NCBI GenBank assembly: GCA_009792885.1
Contig: WMCF01000174.1
Span: forward strand, 671,432-735,431
DNA from: Eremophila alpestris peregrina
Lineage: Eukaryota > Chordata > Aves > Passeriformes > Alaudidae
Length of the DNA stretch: 64,000 bases
Direction: 5' to 3'
This document shows, in pieces, positions 21,129 to 31,981 of this stretch (the stretch's first letter is position 1; each line of letters starts with the position of its first letter). The translations under genes and the position numbers were made by a program. The notes beneath the pieces are model-generated. The model saw nothing but the letters and a program-made list of their open reading frames with translations. It searched no databases and was not told where the DNA came from.

Positions 21129-23271
21129 ATGGCTACTTCTGGTAGGTAGAATTTTGTGTTAAATGCTCTTGTGTCTTTTATTTTTTTGTTGCTGTTGCCT
21201 CCTGATTTCCTCGGGAATAACTTAAAACCCAAATGTAGTGAAATAAGCTGCTGTCACCAGGCTTTTCTCCCACCTTGGGCGAGGCTGTTGAAGCTGGGTG
21301 GTTGTGAAAACACCCCAAAAGAGGAGTCTGGCAGCAGATGGGCTTCAGCTCCTTGCAGCCATCTGCTGCCTCCCAGAGCTGGCTGTCACTGAGACATCTC
21401 AGGGACCACGCGGCTGCAGCTGCTCCCTGCAGGGCTGGGACAGAGCCCTGCCTGCACATTTCTCTAAAAACCAGGGCTTTTTTAATTCTTGCCTCTCTCA
21501 GGTTCCAGGCAAACACCTGGGAATTCATCCTCAGGTTTATCACTGGAGAGAGAATGATTTTTGATTGGAACTGATGAACTCGATTTCACCATTTGGGACG
21601 TTGAAGGCTGAATTGAAACATCAGGTGCTTGGGTGATGGAAGGGTTGCAAAGGAAATTTCCACATTTTTGACCAGCATTGCTGAAAACAAAACTCCTGTC
21701 TTGGATGCCCTTCCTCAGGGAGCTTCATGGTGCTGAATTTTGCAGGGCTGTTTTTAATGAGCCAGTTCCTGCATAAAACACACATAAAACACTCCTTTTT
21801 GTGGTTTTTCCCCTCCATCCCCAGACATCCAAGTGAAGGAGCTGGAGAAGAGAGCCTCTGGGCAGGCCTTTGAGCTGATCCTCAGCCCCCGCTCCAAAGA
21901 GGCCGTGCCTGAGTTCCCTCTGTCTCCCCCAAAGAAGAAGGATGTGTCCTTGGAAGAGATCCAGAAGAAGTTGGAAGCGGCAGAGGAGAGACGCAAGGTA
22001 CATCTGGGGCAGCTGAAGTGAGCTCTGCTCCACCAGTTCTGGGGGGTTTGGGGCTCTTTTTTATTCATTTCTTAGCATTAGTTGGGTTTTTTTAATGGCA
22101 AATTGAATATTAATGACATCCCTGGGGCTCTTATGAAGCTTTATGGTTCTGGTTTTGATTCCAAAGAGATTTTGAAGAAAAACTGGGAGGAAACATAGCT
22201 GAGAGGGGCAGCTCTTTCAGGAAGAAGCTGTTTTTCTTGTCTTTTAACACCAGAACAAGGTGAATTTTCTCCTAGAAAACACAGCAGTGAATCTGTAATG
22301 ACAAGGTGGGGAATAAATTGTCTGAGTGATGAAAGATGTGGCTGAGGGTGCAGCCTGGAGCCCTTGCGGCTTTGACTGAAGTGAGCCTGACCTGAATCTC
22401 AGTGATTCACCCCTCTGAGAAGGGAGGATCTTCAAGGAAAGTTCCATCAAAAAAAAAAAAAACCACCATGTTCCCTCTCCAGAAAGATCCCATTTAACAA
22501 GATCTGCAAGTAATGACAGAAACTGAGCTCTGCAGGTTGATGTGGTGCTGAAATGCAGGTTCTGAGGGTGGGTGGGGGAAACCCCAGGAGCTGTGTCCTG
22601 CAGCACCGAGCTCCTGTGGGCAGGAAAAGGGCAAAGAACCCTCTGAGGGGCTGGGGCAGCTCCCGTGGGCTCCCCTCAGAGCCTGGCCTGTCCCTGCAGT
22701 CCCACGAGGCAGAAGTGCTGAAGCAGCTGGCGGAGAAGCGGGAGCACGAGAAGGAGGTGCTGCAGAAAGCCATCGAGGAGAACAACAACTTCAGCAAAAT
22801 GGCAGAGGAGAAGCTGACCCACAAAATGGAAGCCAACAAAGAGAACCGTGAGGCACAAATGGCCGCCAAGCTGGAGCGCTTGAGGGAGAAGGTGGGTGTG
22901 CTGCCCTGGGGGGGAGCTGGCCCTGCTCCCTGCTGGGAAAGTGGCTGAAAAACACCCCCAAAAACCTTCCAGGAGGGTGCCCTGACCAGGTGGGGAGGGC
23001 TGTGCTGGAATCTGTGTGGAATTCCAGCTCTGTGAGAGGGAGGGATGGAGCTGGAGCTGCACCCTGGACCCCCTCAGTGCCCCACAGGGGTGTGGGGAGT
23101 CCTTCCCTTGGGGCTGCCCCTTCCCTGGAGCTGCCTCTCCCTGGGGCTGCCCCTTTCCTGGGGCTGTGCCTTCCCTGGCTCTCACATTTTGCTGTTTTTC
23201 AGGACAAGCATGTGGAAGAGGTCCGAAAGAACAAAGAGGGCAAAGACCCCGGCGAGGCCGAGACCGACTGA
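21129..23271 (+). CDS. STMN1: STMN1, stathmin 1 (oncoprotein 18)
   Basis: Cytosolic phosphoprotein that binds two tubulin dimers and promotes microtubule catastrophe. Coding exons: 21129-21141 (MATS + 1 base), 21825-21997, 22700-22891, 23203-23271. All are GT-AG and sum to 148 residues against 149 in human. The ATG lies in an exon whose acceptor is probably at 21097. All four regulatory serines are present: Ser16 (RASGQ), Ser25 and Ser38 (both Ser-Pro) and Ser63 (first residue of the third coding exon). The N-terminal tubulin-capping segment is followed by the long charged helix (LEKR... to LERLREK), nearly identical to mammals. Only the C-terminal tail differs (PGEAETD). The promoter is the CpG island at 19.4-20.5 kb. 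Confidence 0.98.
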
Positions 23272-23694
23272 CTCGGTTGTGGACAAGGGCTCTCCCCCTC
23301 CTCCCAATATCCAAAGACTGTACTGGCCAGTGGTTTTCTCTTTGGTTTTGGTTCGGTTATATATATTTCTTTTTTTTTAAGTTTCTTAGAAACTGATGTA
23401 GAACTGTAAAATTAGATCCAAACTGTACACTTGCTTTGGGGGCTAGAGGGGAGACCTTCCATGTGTCACTTTTCTAAAAGTGTTGTCTTTCCAGTGTAGC
23501 TTTTTCTTCTTGTTGCATCCTTTTCTACGCCAGTGCACTCGCTCCTGGGTTGATGGCGAGTACTGTATCAGCTCTGTAAGACCTTTGTGCAAGGAATCTG
23601 TAGTAACTGTTCCCTGCTGAGTATCTGTTACACTCCAAACAAAACTCTCTGACTGTCCAGTCTGCTAAAAAATCCTGCTGTAACCGAGTGACTC

Positions 23695-23700
23695 AATAAA
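23695..23700 (+). terminator. STMN1 polyadenylation signal
   Basis: AATAAA 424 bases after the stop codon, preceded by an AT-rich 3' UTR that has no competing signal. Consistent with the short stathmin 3' UTR in other vertebrates. Confidence 0.85.
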
Positions 23701-23709
23701 GCTGCACAG

Positions 23710-26700
23710 TGCTGTTATCCCCTGTTCCTTCCTCAGGAGCCTGGGGCTGGGTGGATGGAAGGGGCTGGAGCCTGGCATTGTCCTGCTGTGACAATCAGGG
23801 CTTTGTGTGACACCTCAGCCCTGTCAGCTGGGGCTGTTTGTGTCCCAGGGCCCTGAGCCACCTCCCTGTGCTGGCACATCCCAACAAGCAGCCCTTGTTC
23901 CTGCCGGGGGCTGTGTGTGGCACTGGGGACAGCAGCACCTGCTCCCTGCTGGCAGGGTGGGGCTGCCCCGGGGGAAGTGTTTTTGTTTGAGGGTCACCCA
24001 GATGTGCTGGGGTGCAACAGCACCTGCCCCTGCCTCCTCCCTTAGGAGGGGCTCTGAGGAAAGGTGATTTTTAGGTGGGTTTGGAACAAAATCTCTGTGT
24101 TGCACCCCAAACCCTTCCCCTGAGGAGAGCCACGGGTGCTTGGGCTGCCCTGCCAGAGCTCCTGGGGTGCCACTGGTGCCACTGCCCTGTCCTTCCTCTG
24201 TCCTTGAGCCTGGCTGGGCTCCCAGGTTTGTTTGCAGTTGAACTCCACACCCGCAGCACCTGAGGATGGAAAAAGTAGAGAATTGGTTTTTTTAAGAGAC
24301 TCAGGGAGTCCTGGCCCCTCTTGACCGGGGTGTGGTGGAGAAGGAGCCTCAGCTCGGGATCCCACCGGGCCCTGCCGGGCTGATCCTCGAGAGGAGCAGC
24401 GGGACCCGGCCCCGAGGATTCCCAGCAGCGTTCGGATGAGCTCGAGGTACGGGAGAGTCTGTGCTGCTCCCTGGTGGGGAGGGACGGGGCGGCTTTGGGG
24501 CGGCTCCTCTCGGCATTGCCCAACGCTGCGGGCACGGGAATGGGGTCGGGCTGTGCCCCGGGAATGGGGTCGGGCTGTGCCCCGGGAATGGGGTCAGGGT
24601 CTGCCCCGGGAATGGGGTCAGGGTCTGCCTCAGGATGGGGTCAGGGTCTGCCCGGCGGGGAGACCACAAGGAGAGAAAACAGGGCTGAACTTTGTGCCAA
24701 AGCATTGCGTGCACCCAGGAGGGAGAGGCTGAGACCTGGCACGGCGAAATGGAGGCTTGGGGGGAGCCCTGGAGCAGCTCTCAGCACAAAATGAGGCACA
24801 ATCAGCAATCAAACCCCCCAAGAGCCTCATTTTTATGTAGCTACCTGCTGAGGAAAGAGTGTCCCAAATGCCAGGTGGGGCTTTTTCTCCTCTCTCCAAA
24901 CGCGGAGGAGGAGAACGGCAGCTCTGCCAAACCCCAAATGGTGCTGGAGCCCAAATCGACGCTAAATGAGAGGTTTGGGCTTGCCAGAGCTGTCAGAGCT
25001 CGGCGCGGGGCCTTCTGTTCCCTCCTCCTCCTCCTGCTTCACGTGTCGGCCGTGCCCGTGCTGGGCTCCAGGGCCGGGCTCTCCGAGTGCTCCTGGGGGG
25101 ATTTGGAGGGGTGGGAGGTGCGAGGGGACAGCAGTGACCTCAGAGCGGGGTGAGGGAGGGGAATGAACAGGGCAGGAAAACAGAACTCGGGAAACAGGTG
25201 CCTTTAAAATAATTAAAAAAAAAAAAAAAGAGAGAGAGAGAAAAAAGGCTCCACAGCTTCTTCCACCAGCGGAGGGAGGGCGGGAGGGATGCGGAGGAAG
25301 CGGCGGGGCCAGAGCGGGGCCGGAGGCGGCTCAGCCCGGACCGGGCCGTTCTGCAGGTGCCGGGGAGGGGCCGGGGGTCCCGGGGGCACCGCGAGGGGTG
25401 AAAACATCCCAGGGGAGGGAGGGAGAGAGGGAGAACCATCCTGAGCTGCCCAGGTTCGGCAGGGCTGGAGCTGCTGCTCTGCGAGGGCTCAGGTGGATCA
25501 GGGGCTGAGCTGAGCTGGGGGAAACCCGTGATGGTTTGAAAATGAAAGCTGCCTGAGCTTTGGGAGGCTTCGGGAGGCTGCGTGCCGCCGTGTGGCGGGA
25601 GCAGGCGGGGATGTAAACAGCCGGGGGCGACTCTTTATCATCACAGAAAAATTCACGGCAGGGGTGGGAGCTGCTGGGCAAAGGAAACGCTGCGGAGGAA
25701 ACGCCAGGCGGCTGAGGCAGCGTTACCCACAGCTCGTGGGGAAGCGCAGGGTGTTATTTGGAGTACGACACATGAAGGATTTCCAGGATGCTCAAGGCTC
25801 GATAGCTGGGAAGAGCTCGGCGAATGAAATCCTGCTGTGACGAGTTTTGGAGGATCTGCAGTAAATAGCGCTCCCTTTCCTGCCCTGAGCTCCCCGTGAC
25901 ACGGCATCTCCTGCGCACGGCCGGGGCCGCCTTTCCTGCAGCAATTCAGGAATTCTGCACCGGGCTGGAGCTGAGCCCCTGCACCTGGCACTGAGGCAAG
26001 TTCTCTGTTTGCTCACGGGCCGCCCGTGGAATTTAGGTCAGAACAGCCGAACTCGGGAGGTTCTGCTTTTGCCCTCGGGCCAGGGCAGAGCTCGGGGCTG
26101 TTTCGGTTCAGAGCAGGAAGAGGTTACGGGTGAATTCTCGCCTGGCAGCCCGACAAAGTCGCAGCTTTTTTGGGAGGGTTTAGGGAGCCAGGGGAGGGTT
26201 GGGATCGCCCTTTGTGAGGTGCTGCCCCAGCCGGGGGGGGCTGTTTGGGATGTGGGGCCCCTCTAACCAGGCCAGGTGGGCAAAGGGCATTTGGGAGGGA
26301 AATGGAGCAGCCAAGAGCCTGTTTATTTCTGCATCCGTGCCCCTTGGATTCAGGCAGGAATGAGTTACAGCCCGACTTTGATGAGGAAATTACTGAGTTT
26401 TTAAAAACAAACAGTCCCATCCCCACCTCCTCCTGTTCCCAAACTTTGAAGAGCTTTTCCTGTCCCTGAAACGAGGGCACTCGCCAGGGGTTGAGGCACA
26501 GATCAGCACTGGAGCTGGACGGGAATCAGGTTTTCTTCAGGACTTGTCTGAGCAAGAGCAGGTAAAGTCGGGGGAGAATCTCGTTTTGGGCATGTTCAGT
26601 TCAGTAAGGTTTTATGAAAAGGCTGAACGAGCTGGCAGGGCTGCCTTTATCTGGGTAAGGACAGCAGCTTCCAAAATGTAAATATGGAAATTCCCACTCA

Positions 26701-27260
26701 CAAAGACTGCACTGCTGGACCTCGGTGGTGCAACAGGATGAACTCACTCACATTGTGGGAAGCTTCTTGGAAAATCAGGAGCTGAAAGAAGAAGCTAAAA
26801 CTCCCAAGGCAGGAGTTACAGCCTCTGTTACTTGTTGGTATTTGTAAGGACAGACTCTGCAAACAGTTTACTGGAGGGGGATTCTGCAGTGGGGGGTTTG
26901 TGTAGGATGCTCAGTTTGTTTAGCAGGGAAGGGGGTGAGCCAGGCACTGATGTGTCCTGGTGTGTTCATTATTGTCATTTAACCCCAGACTCGTGTCCTC
27001 AGGGCTCCTCACACAGCAGAGGCACCTCAGAGGTTCTTAAATCTGCCTTCATCCTCCTTTGTGTCACTGTTGTTGGGGATTCTATGGGGGAAAACCCCAA
27101 GCAGAGCATTTGAACACCCCCTGCTTGACGATTTTAATGTTAAAATTGATGATTTTAAAACGTTAATATGTTTTTAACGTTAAAATGTTTTTAATATTAA
27201 AATCATTTATTTTAATGTTAATTTCCCTACTAAACCCCACAGCAAACCCCCCTCTCCTTC
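23710..27260. other. Intergenic region STMN1-PAQR7
   Basis: No coding exon is apparent. It holds a 25-bp minisatellite (24537-24655), a poly-A/GA tract (25209-25250) and a GC-rich block at 25255-25400 that could be the PAQR7 promoter with an untranslated first exon. A very AT-rich, partly palindromic stretch (27120-27225, repeated ttaaaa/ttttaa around aacgtt) lies just before the PAQR7 coding exon. Confidence 0.45.
24537..24655 (+). repeat. 25-bp G-rich minisatellite
   Basis: Five units of gggaatggggtcrggstgtgccccg type; the last copies carry cagggtctgcc variants. The G-rich strand has regular GGGG blocks. Confidence 0.9.
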
Positions 27261-27302
27261 CCACAGGTAACTCCACAGGGAGCACCCGGGGTTTGGTTCA
27301 CC

Positions 27303-28337
27303 ATGGCCACGGTGGTGCCCGAGAAGCTCAGCCAGCTCTTCATTAACGTCAGGCAGCTCCCTCAGCTGCTGGGGCCGCTGTCCCCGGCCACGGTGAGCAG
27401 CGCCGAGGTGCCGCCGGTGTTCTGGAAGCCCTACATCCACGGCGGCTACCGGCCCCTGCGCCAGCCCTGGCGTTATTACTTCTCCACGCTCTTCCAGCAG
27501 CACAACGAGGCCATCAACGTGTGGTCTCACCTGGCGGCCGCCCTGGCGCTGCTGCTGCGCTTCCAGCGCCTCTGGCAGCGGGTGGACTTCGGGCAGGACG
27601 AGCACGCCCGGCCCCTGCTCATCATCCTGGCGGCCTCCATCACCTACCTGACCTTCAGCAGCCTCGCCCACCTGCTGCAGGCCAAGTCCGAGTTCTGGCA
27701 CTACAGCTTCTTCTTCATGGACTACGTGGGGGTGGCCGTGTACCAGTACGGCAGCGCCCTGGGGCACTTTTACTACGCCATCGAGCCCGGCTGGCACCGC
27801 CGGGTGCAGGGCTTCTTCCTGCCGCTGGCGGCGGCGCTGGCCTGGCTCTCCTGCGCCGGCTCCTGCTACGCCAAATTCCGCTTCCAGCCGGGCTGGGAGC
27901 TCCCCGGGCGGCTGTGCCAGGAGCTGCCCTCGGCGCTGGCGTACCTGCTGGACATCAGCCCCGTGGCTCACCGCATCCTGGCCTCGGCACAGCGCCCCGA
28001 CCCCGCCCTGCTCTACCACAAGTGCCAGGTGCTCTTCTTCCTGCTCGGCGCTTTCTTCTTCTCCCACCCTTACCCCGAGAAGTGGTTCCCGGGGAAGTGC
28101 CACTTCTTCGGGCAGAGCCACCAGATCTTCCACGTGTTGCTGGTGCTGTGCACGCTGGCGCAGATCGAGGCCGTGGTGCTGGACTACGAGGGCAGGAGGG
28201 AGATCTACTCCTCCCTCCAGGGGGGCCTGGCTCACGACTTCTCGGCCCTGTTCCTGCTCACGGTGACCTGCTCCGTCCTCACGGCCACCTTCATGGCCCA
28301 GAGGGTGAAGCACAAGCTGCGCCTCAAGGAGGAGTAA
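27303..28337 (+). CDS. PAQR7: PAQR7, membrane progestin receptor alpha (mPRalpha)
   Basis: Seven-pass membrane receptor of the progestin and adipoQ family that mediates rapid non-genomic progesterone signalling. A single uninterrupted exon encodes 344 residues (human 346). The ATG is in a strong Kozak context (caccATGG), and a possible 5' UTR acceptor lies at 27265-27266. Diagnostic blocks: VPPVFWKPYIHGGYRP (37-52), FQQHNEAINVWSHL (64-77), and AHLLQAKSEFWHYSFFFMDY (122-141). The likely metal-site residues are His123, Asp140, His273 and His277 (GQSHQIFH). Hydrophobic segments follow at roughly 74-90, 104-124, 134-158, 170-186, 243-255, 275-294 and 312-330. The long minus-strand open frame over the same bases is a GC-driven shadow. 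Confidence 0.97.
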   Translation: MATVVPEKLSQLFINVRQLPQLLGPLSPATVSSAEVPPVFWKPYIHGGYRPLRQPWRYYFSTLFQQHNEAINVWSHLAAALALLLRFQRLWQRVDFGQDEHARPLLIILAASITYLTFSSLAHLLQAKSEFWHYSFFFMDYVGVAVYQYGSALGHFYYAIEPGWHRRVQGFFLPLAAALAWLSCAGSCYAKFRFQPGWELPGRLCQELPSALAYLLDISPVAHRILASAQRPDPALLYHKCQVLFFLLGAFFFSHPYPEKWFPGKCHFFGQSHQIFHVLLVLCTLAQIEAVVLDYEGRREIYSSLQGGLAHDFSALFLLTVTCSVLTATFMAQRVKHKLRLKEE

Positions 28338-28507
28338 AGAAGGAGTGAGCTCAGCCCAAATCCAGCCCCAGGCCTCCATAAGATGCTGCTTCATGAACTG
28401 TCACTCAGCAAGTGCTTTCCCTAGGAAATAAGAGATGCTTTTTATGCTTTTTTTAACGCAGTCTAAGTTCCAGCTCGCTCATGGTACCCGGGTCCTGTTC
28501 CCCTCTG

Positions 28508-28513
28508 AATAAA
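28508..28513 (+). terminator. PAQR7 polyadenylation signal
   Basis: AATAAA 171 bases after the stop codon, followed by a GT-rich stretch (gtgttttgtgtg), as expected for a cleavage site. Confidence 0.8.
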
Positions 28514-28919
28514 CAGTTGGAACAAAGTGTTTTGTGTGCCCCGGTGGGCTGGGGAAGGCTCTGGGAAGCTGCCAGGTCTCTCAGCGTGAGATAAGGAGAG
28601 GCCATCTGGCCCCTAAACCATGGCAGCAGACCAAGGTGAAGCTGTTTACACCACTAAGGTGACAATTTAATTTAGTATCATTTCAGGCCCTGTCCTTCAC
28701 CCTCTGGGAGCAGGATGGGCACAGCGCTGTCCCTGAAAGCGCGGGGAGCGGAGGGGTTGATGCCATGGGGGAAGGCCCAGCGGTGGCTCAGGGCTGGGAG
28801 CGGCTGTTGCTGCCCCGGTGTGGATTTAGGGGGAAATGCGAGGCCGTTCCGCCCCCGCTGTCACCGCTCCGGGCCCGGTCCCGATCCCGCTGTTCTGAGG
28901 AGGCCGCGCCGCCGCCGCC

Positions 28920-29045
28920 CATTATATATACGGCAGTGCCTGTGTGGGCGTGGTCTCATTAGATATGTAGCTCCGCCTCTCATCTCCCATTCGTCCGTCC
29001 TTGTGGGCGGCGCGTGCGCAGTGCGCGCTGGGGCGGGGCCGGCGC
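28920..29045 (+). promoter_or_regulatory. Candidate AUNIP promoter
   Basis: TATATATA at 28923-28930 is followed by CpG-rich sequence containing gtgggcg boxes and cgcgtgcgcagtgcgc. It lies between the PAQR7 polyadenylation signal and the AUNIP start codon. The transcription start is not fixed by sequence. Confidence 0.35.
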
Positions 29046-29288
29046 GAGCGGGAAACCGGGCCCGGGAAAAAACCGGAACCGGAGCCGGGCCCGGGAGCGG
29101 AACCGGAGCCCCCGGGAGGGGAACCGGAACCGGGAAAAAACCGGAACCGGAGCCGGGCCCGGGAGCGGAACCGAAACAAAACCGGAACCGGAGCCCCCGG
29201 GAGCGGAACCGGGCCCTGGAGCGGAACCGGAGCCCCCGGGAGGGGAACCGGAACCGGAGCCCCCGGGAGCGGAACCGGAGCCCCCGGG
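29046..29288 (+). repeat. GC-rich ccggaaccggag minisatellite directly upstream of AUNIP
   Basis: Units built from accggaaccggagc and ccccgggagcgg repeat to within one base of the AUNIP ATG. There is no ATG in the array and no stop in the AUNIP frame, so the frame is open upstream to 28992 or further. The likely role is 5' UTR. Confidence 0.85.
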
Positions 29289-30669
29289 ATGCGGCGGCGG
29301 CGCGGCCCCGGCCCGGCCCCGGCCGAGGCCTGCGGGGTCTGGCTGGACACGGCGCAGCTGAAGCGGGGCCCGGCGCGGGTGAGCCCCGGGCTGAGGGAGC
29401 CCCTCGGGGCTGAGCTGAGGCTGCATTGAAGAGGAATGGAGTTGGGTTTATATTTAACATTTTTCACTCGTTTCTTCCCGCAGCCCCTCAGAGCACACAC
29501 CCGAGTTCCCGAGGGGAAGCGGAGCCCGGTGCTGCTCCCGCGGCAGCAAAGCACCATCCGCAGCTTCTTCTGCCCCCTCACAGGTACCGGGCCAGGGGAG
29601 GGACGGCACAAACCCATCTCGCATCTCTTGGATACTTCGCTGGGCAGAAAAGTTCATTTTTGGGTCAAGGGAAAGGTCTGAACTCCCAGGAAGGAGGAGT
29701 TGGCTGGTACTGAGAATTTGGGTTTATATTAAATGGTTTTAGACGCCAGTGTGGGACTTGGTGCCTCTGTCAGGGCATTTTCCCTGGGGAGTTCTCAGGG
29801 GGTTTTTGGTGACTTTGAGCAGCTGAAGGTGCAGCTCTGGTGTCTCACTTCAACCAGCCCAGAGCTGTGGGGTCACTGTGGGGTGGTGGCAGGGCTGGGG
29901 ACAGCCCTTGGGGACACACAGGGGAGGGCAGTGCTGCTGTGGGGGGTGATTATCCTTTAGAGATGGGGCTAATTTCACCAATTCCCTGCTGTTTTCAGAT
30001 GAAAGAGACAAAGAAAACTCCAGGCCGACTCCCTGCACCCCAAATGAAGATTGTAAAGACTCAGGAGTTCCCCTGGCTGCCTGTCCTGTGAAGATCCTGG
30101 CCCTGCCACAGCTGGAGGGAGCCCAGGAGGAGCCCCCTGGGGCTGAGCAGGGGGTGCAGGGCACATGGAGAACACCTCAGGATGCCCTGGAGCTCCAAGG
30201 GGAGCCTCAGAGGCAGAGCAGAGGCTCCTGTGGGGCTGGGGGGGATTCCAGCCCCTCCCAGGGCTCAGCCCACAGGAACAAATCCGGGTTATTTCCTGGA
30301 GAAACGGCCTCAGGCAGCAGGAAAGCACAGCCCTGGGGCAGAGTTAATCCTGGGATGGGCTCTGCTGGGGCTGAGAACACAAATCCTGCCCCAGGGGATG
30401 ATCCCAGAGGGGTTTGTGGCTCTCCCCAGAAAGCTCAGCCCCTCCGAGAGTGGGACAAGACCCAGAGCTGCAGGGAGCTCTTCTGCCAGGACTCCCAGGG
30501 GAACAGGGTCATTGCTCACAGGGGCTGGGACAGCTCCCTCAGGGCCAGGGACAGTTCCCCCAGGGGCAGGGACAGCTCCCTCAGGGGCAGGGAGCAGCTG
30601 GAGCTGGGCTCTGAGTGCCTCTTCACTCAGGACTCCCAGGGGAACAGGGTCATCAAGCACTGGCAGTGA
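29289..30669 (+). CDS. AUNIP: AUNIP, Aurora kinase A and ninein-interacting protein
   Basis: Centrosome and spindle-pole protein that binds Aurora A and ninein, also reported in DNA end resection. Three coding exons, 29289-29378, 29484-29583 and 29999-30669, give 286 residues (human 357). The start is the first ATG after the GC repeat. The N-terminus EACGVWLDTAQLKR and the segment QQSTIRSFFCPLT match the conserved head of the family. The C-terminus CLFTQDSQGNRVIKHWQ matches the human ending. A second copy of this motif occurs at residues 224-237, as in human. The middle is Gly/Ser/Gln-rich, poorly conserved and probably disordered. The gene ends tail-to-tail with MTFR1L. Confidence 0.93.
30532..30594 (+). 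repeat. 24-bp coding repeat inside AUNIP
   Basis: ctccctcaggg(g)cagggacag recurs about 2.6 times in frame, giving the residues RDSSPRG/RDSSLRG between the two copies of the C-terminal motif. Confidence 0.8.
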
Positions 30670-30743
30670 GCCAGGCTGGGGAACTGAAGCCCTTGGTGCA
30701 GCCCTCAGCACCTCTCTGCTCTCTGAGATGTTACTTTAATGTA

Positions 30744-30749
30744 AATAAA
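30744..30749 (+). terminator. AUNIP polyadenylation signal
   Basis: AATAAA 75 bases after the stop, giving a very short 3' UTR. Confidence 0.75.
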
Positions 30750-31981
30750 AGGTTGGAATTTGTTTGTAAAGGGTTTGGCTGTTTGAGTCAGGATCAGAGC
30801 CTGTGTCCCTGTCCTGCACAAGGAGCACATTCCTGACAGCTCCAGCTCCACAGGCAGGCCCCAAAATCCACCAAATCCCTGTGCAGAGGAGCCCTGTGGG
30901 GACAGGGACAGTGATCACCCCCTCCAGGGGCTCTGGGGGTGCATCCAGGAGGGCAGGAGCTCTCTCTGAACCTGCTAATTCTTACATCTGCCTCTCGTTT
31001 TGAAGGTGGGGATGATGATTTAATTTTTCAAGGAAGTCAGGGTGGATTAGGAAAGCCCCTGGCAGCTGAATTTGTGGGATTGCACCCCCAGCCTGCCCCC
31101 CAGCCCAGCCCCAGCCCACCCCAGGCACAGCAATGACCCCACACACCAGCAGTGTCTTATTAAGGCTCCATTTTATAGAAAGGAAAAAAAAAAAACAACC
31201 CCATATTTTAAATACAGCCATGAGGGGCACTGCAGGGAACGTGGAGCTGGGGGAGAGCTCTCAGGGTGAGGGGCAACTGCAGCCACAGCCAAGGCCAAGC
31301 TCCTCCTGCCCTGCCCTGCCCTGCCCTGCTTGGGGTGCTGGGGGCCTTTGCATCGGTGCAAGGTCAATAAAGGACCTTGGCAAGGTGAAATAAAACACAG
31401 GGACTGGTAATGGAACATTCAATTACTGGCAAGAAATTAAGGCCATTCTGTCATGCAACTGTGGGAGAGGAAACACCCAGGAAACACCCAACTCCCTCAG
31501 AGCTGAGGGGGATTTTTGGGAAAATCACCTTTTCCCACCACAATCCAACACAGCCCTGGAGAGCTGGGAGCACTCAGGAGCTCCTTCTCTGTGCCACACT
31601 CAGGAGGAAGGACTGGAGCTTTGTCCTGTTCATGAGAAACTGGTTCTAGCTTTAAAGCTCAATGCTGAACTGGAACCTAAGGAAAAAGTGCAGGTCACAA
31701 AACTTCATCCAGCAGCACTCCAGGAGATCCAACAGCAAAAACACAGCTGGAAAAGGGCTTCCATCTTCTTAAAAAGGTTTTGTTTTTTTTTCTTAAATAG
31801 AACAACACATGGAAAACACATCAAATCCCACGGGTCTCTCCTAACCAAGTGTCCAGTGCACAAACCACGCCTGGTGAATCAAAGAGGCAAAAGGCTCAAT
31901 CCTCAGGAGAAGGCAGCTACTGTGGAGCAGGTTTTGGGGAGCACAAACGCTTTTTGCTTACAGAGCTGAGTGACAGCAGCT
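30750..31981. other. Tail-to-tail spacer, including probable MTFR1L 3' UTR
   Basis: About 1.2 kb between the convergent AUNIP and MTFR1L genes. On the minus strand it should contain the MTFR1L 3' UTR. I see only variant signals (ATTAAA at 31024-31019), so the cleavage site is unassigned. Plus-strand AATAAA motifs at about 31366 and 31391 do not follow a gene I recognise. Confidence 0.4.

Noticed and set aside
27207..28394. 395-codon minus-strand open frame
   Set aside because: Antisense shadow of PAQR7 produced by high GC; PAQR7 motifs are on the plus strand.
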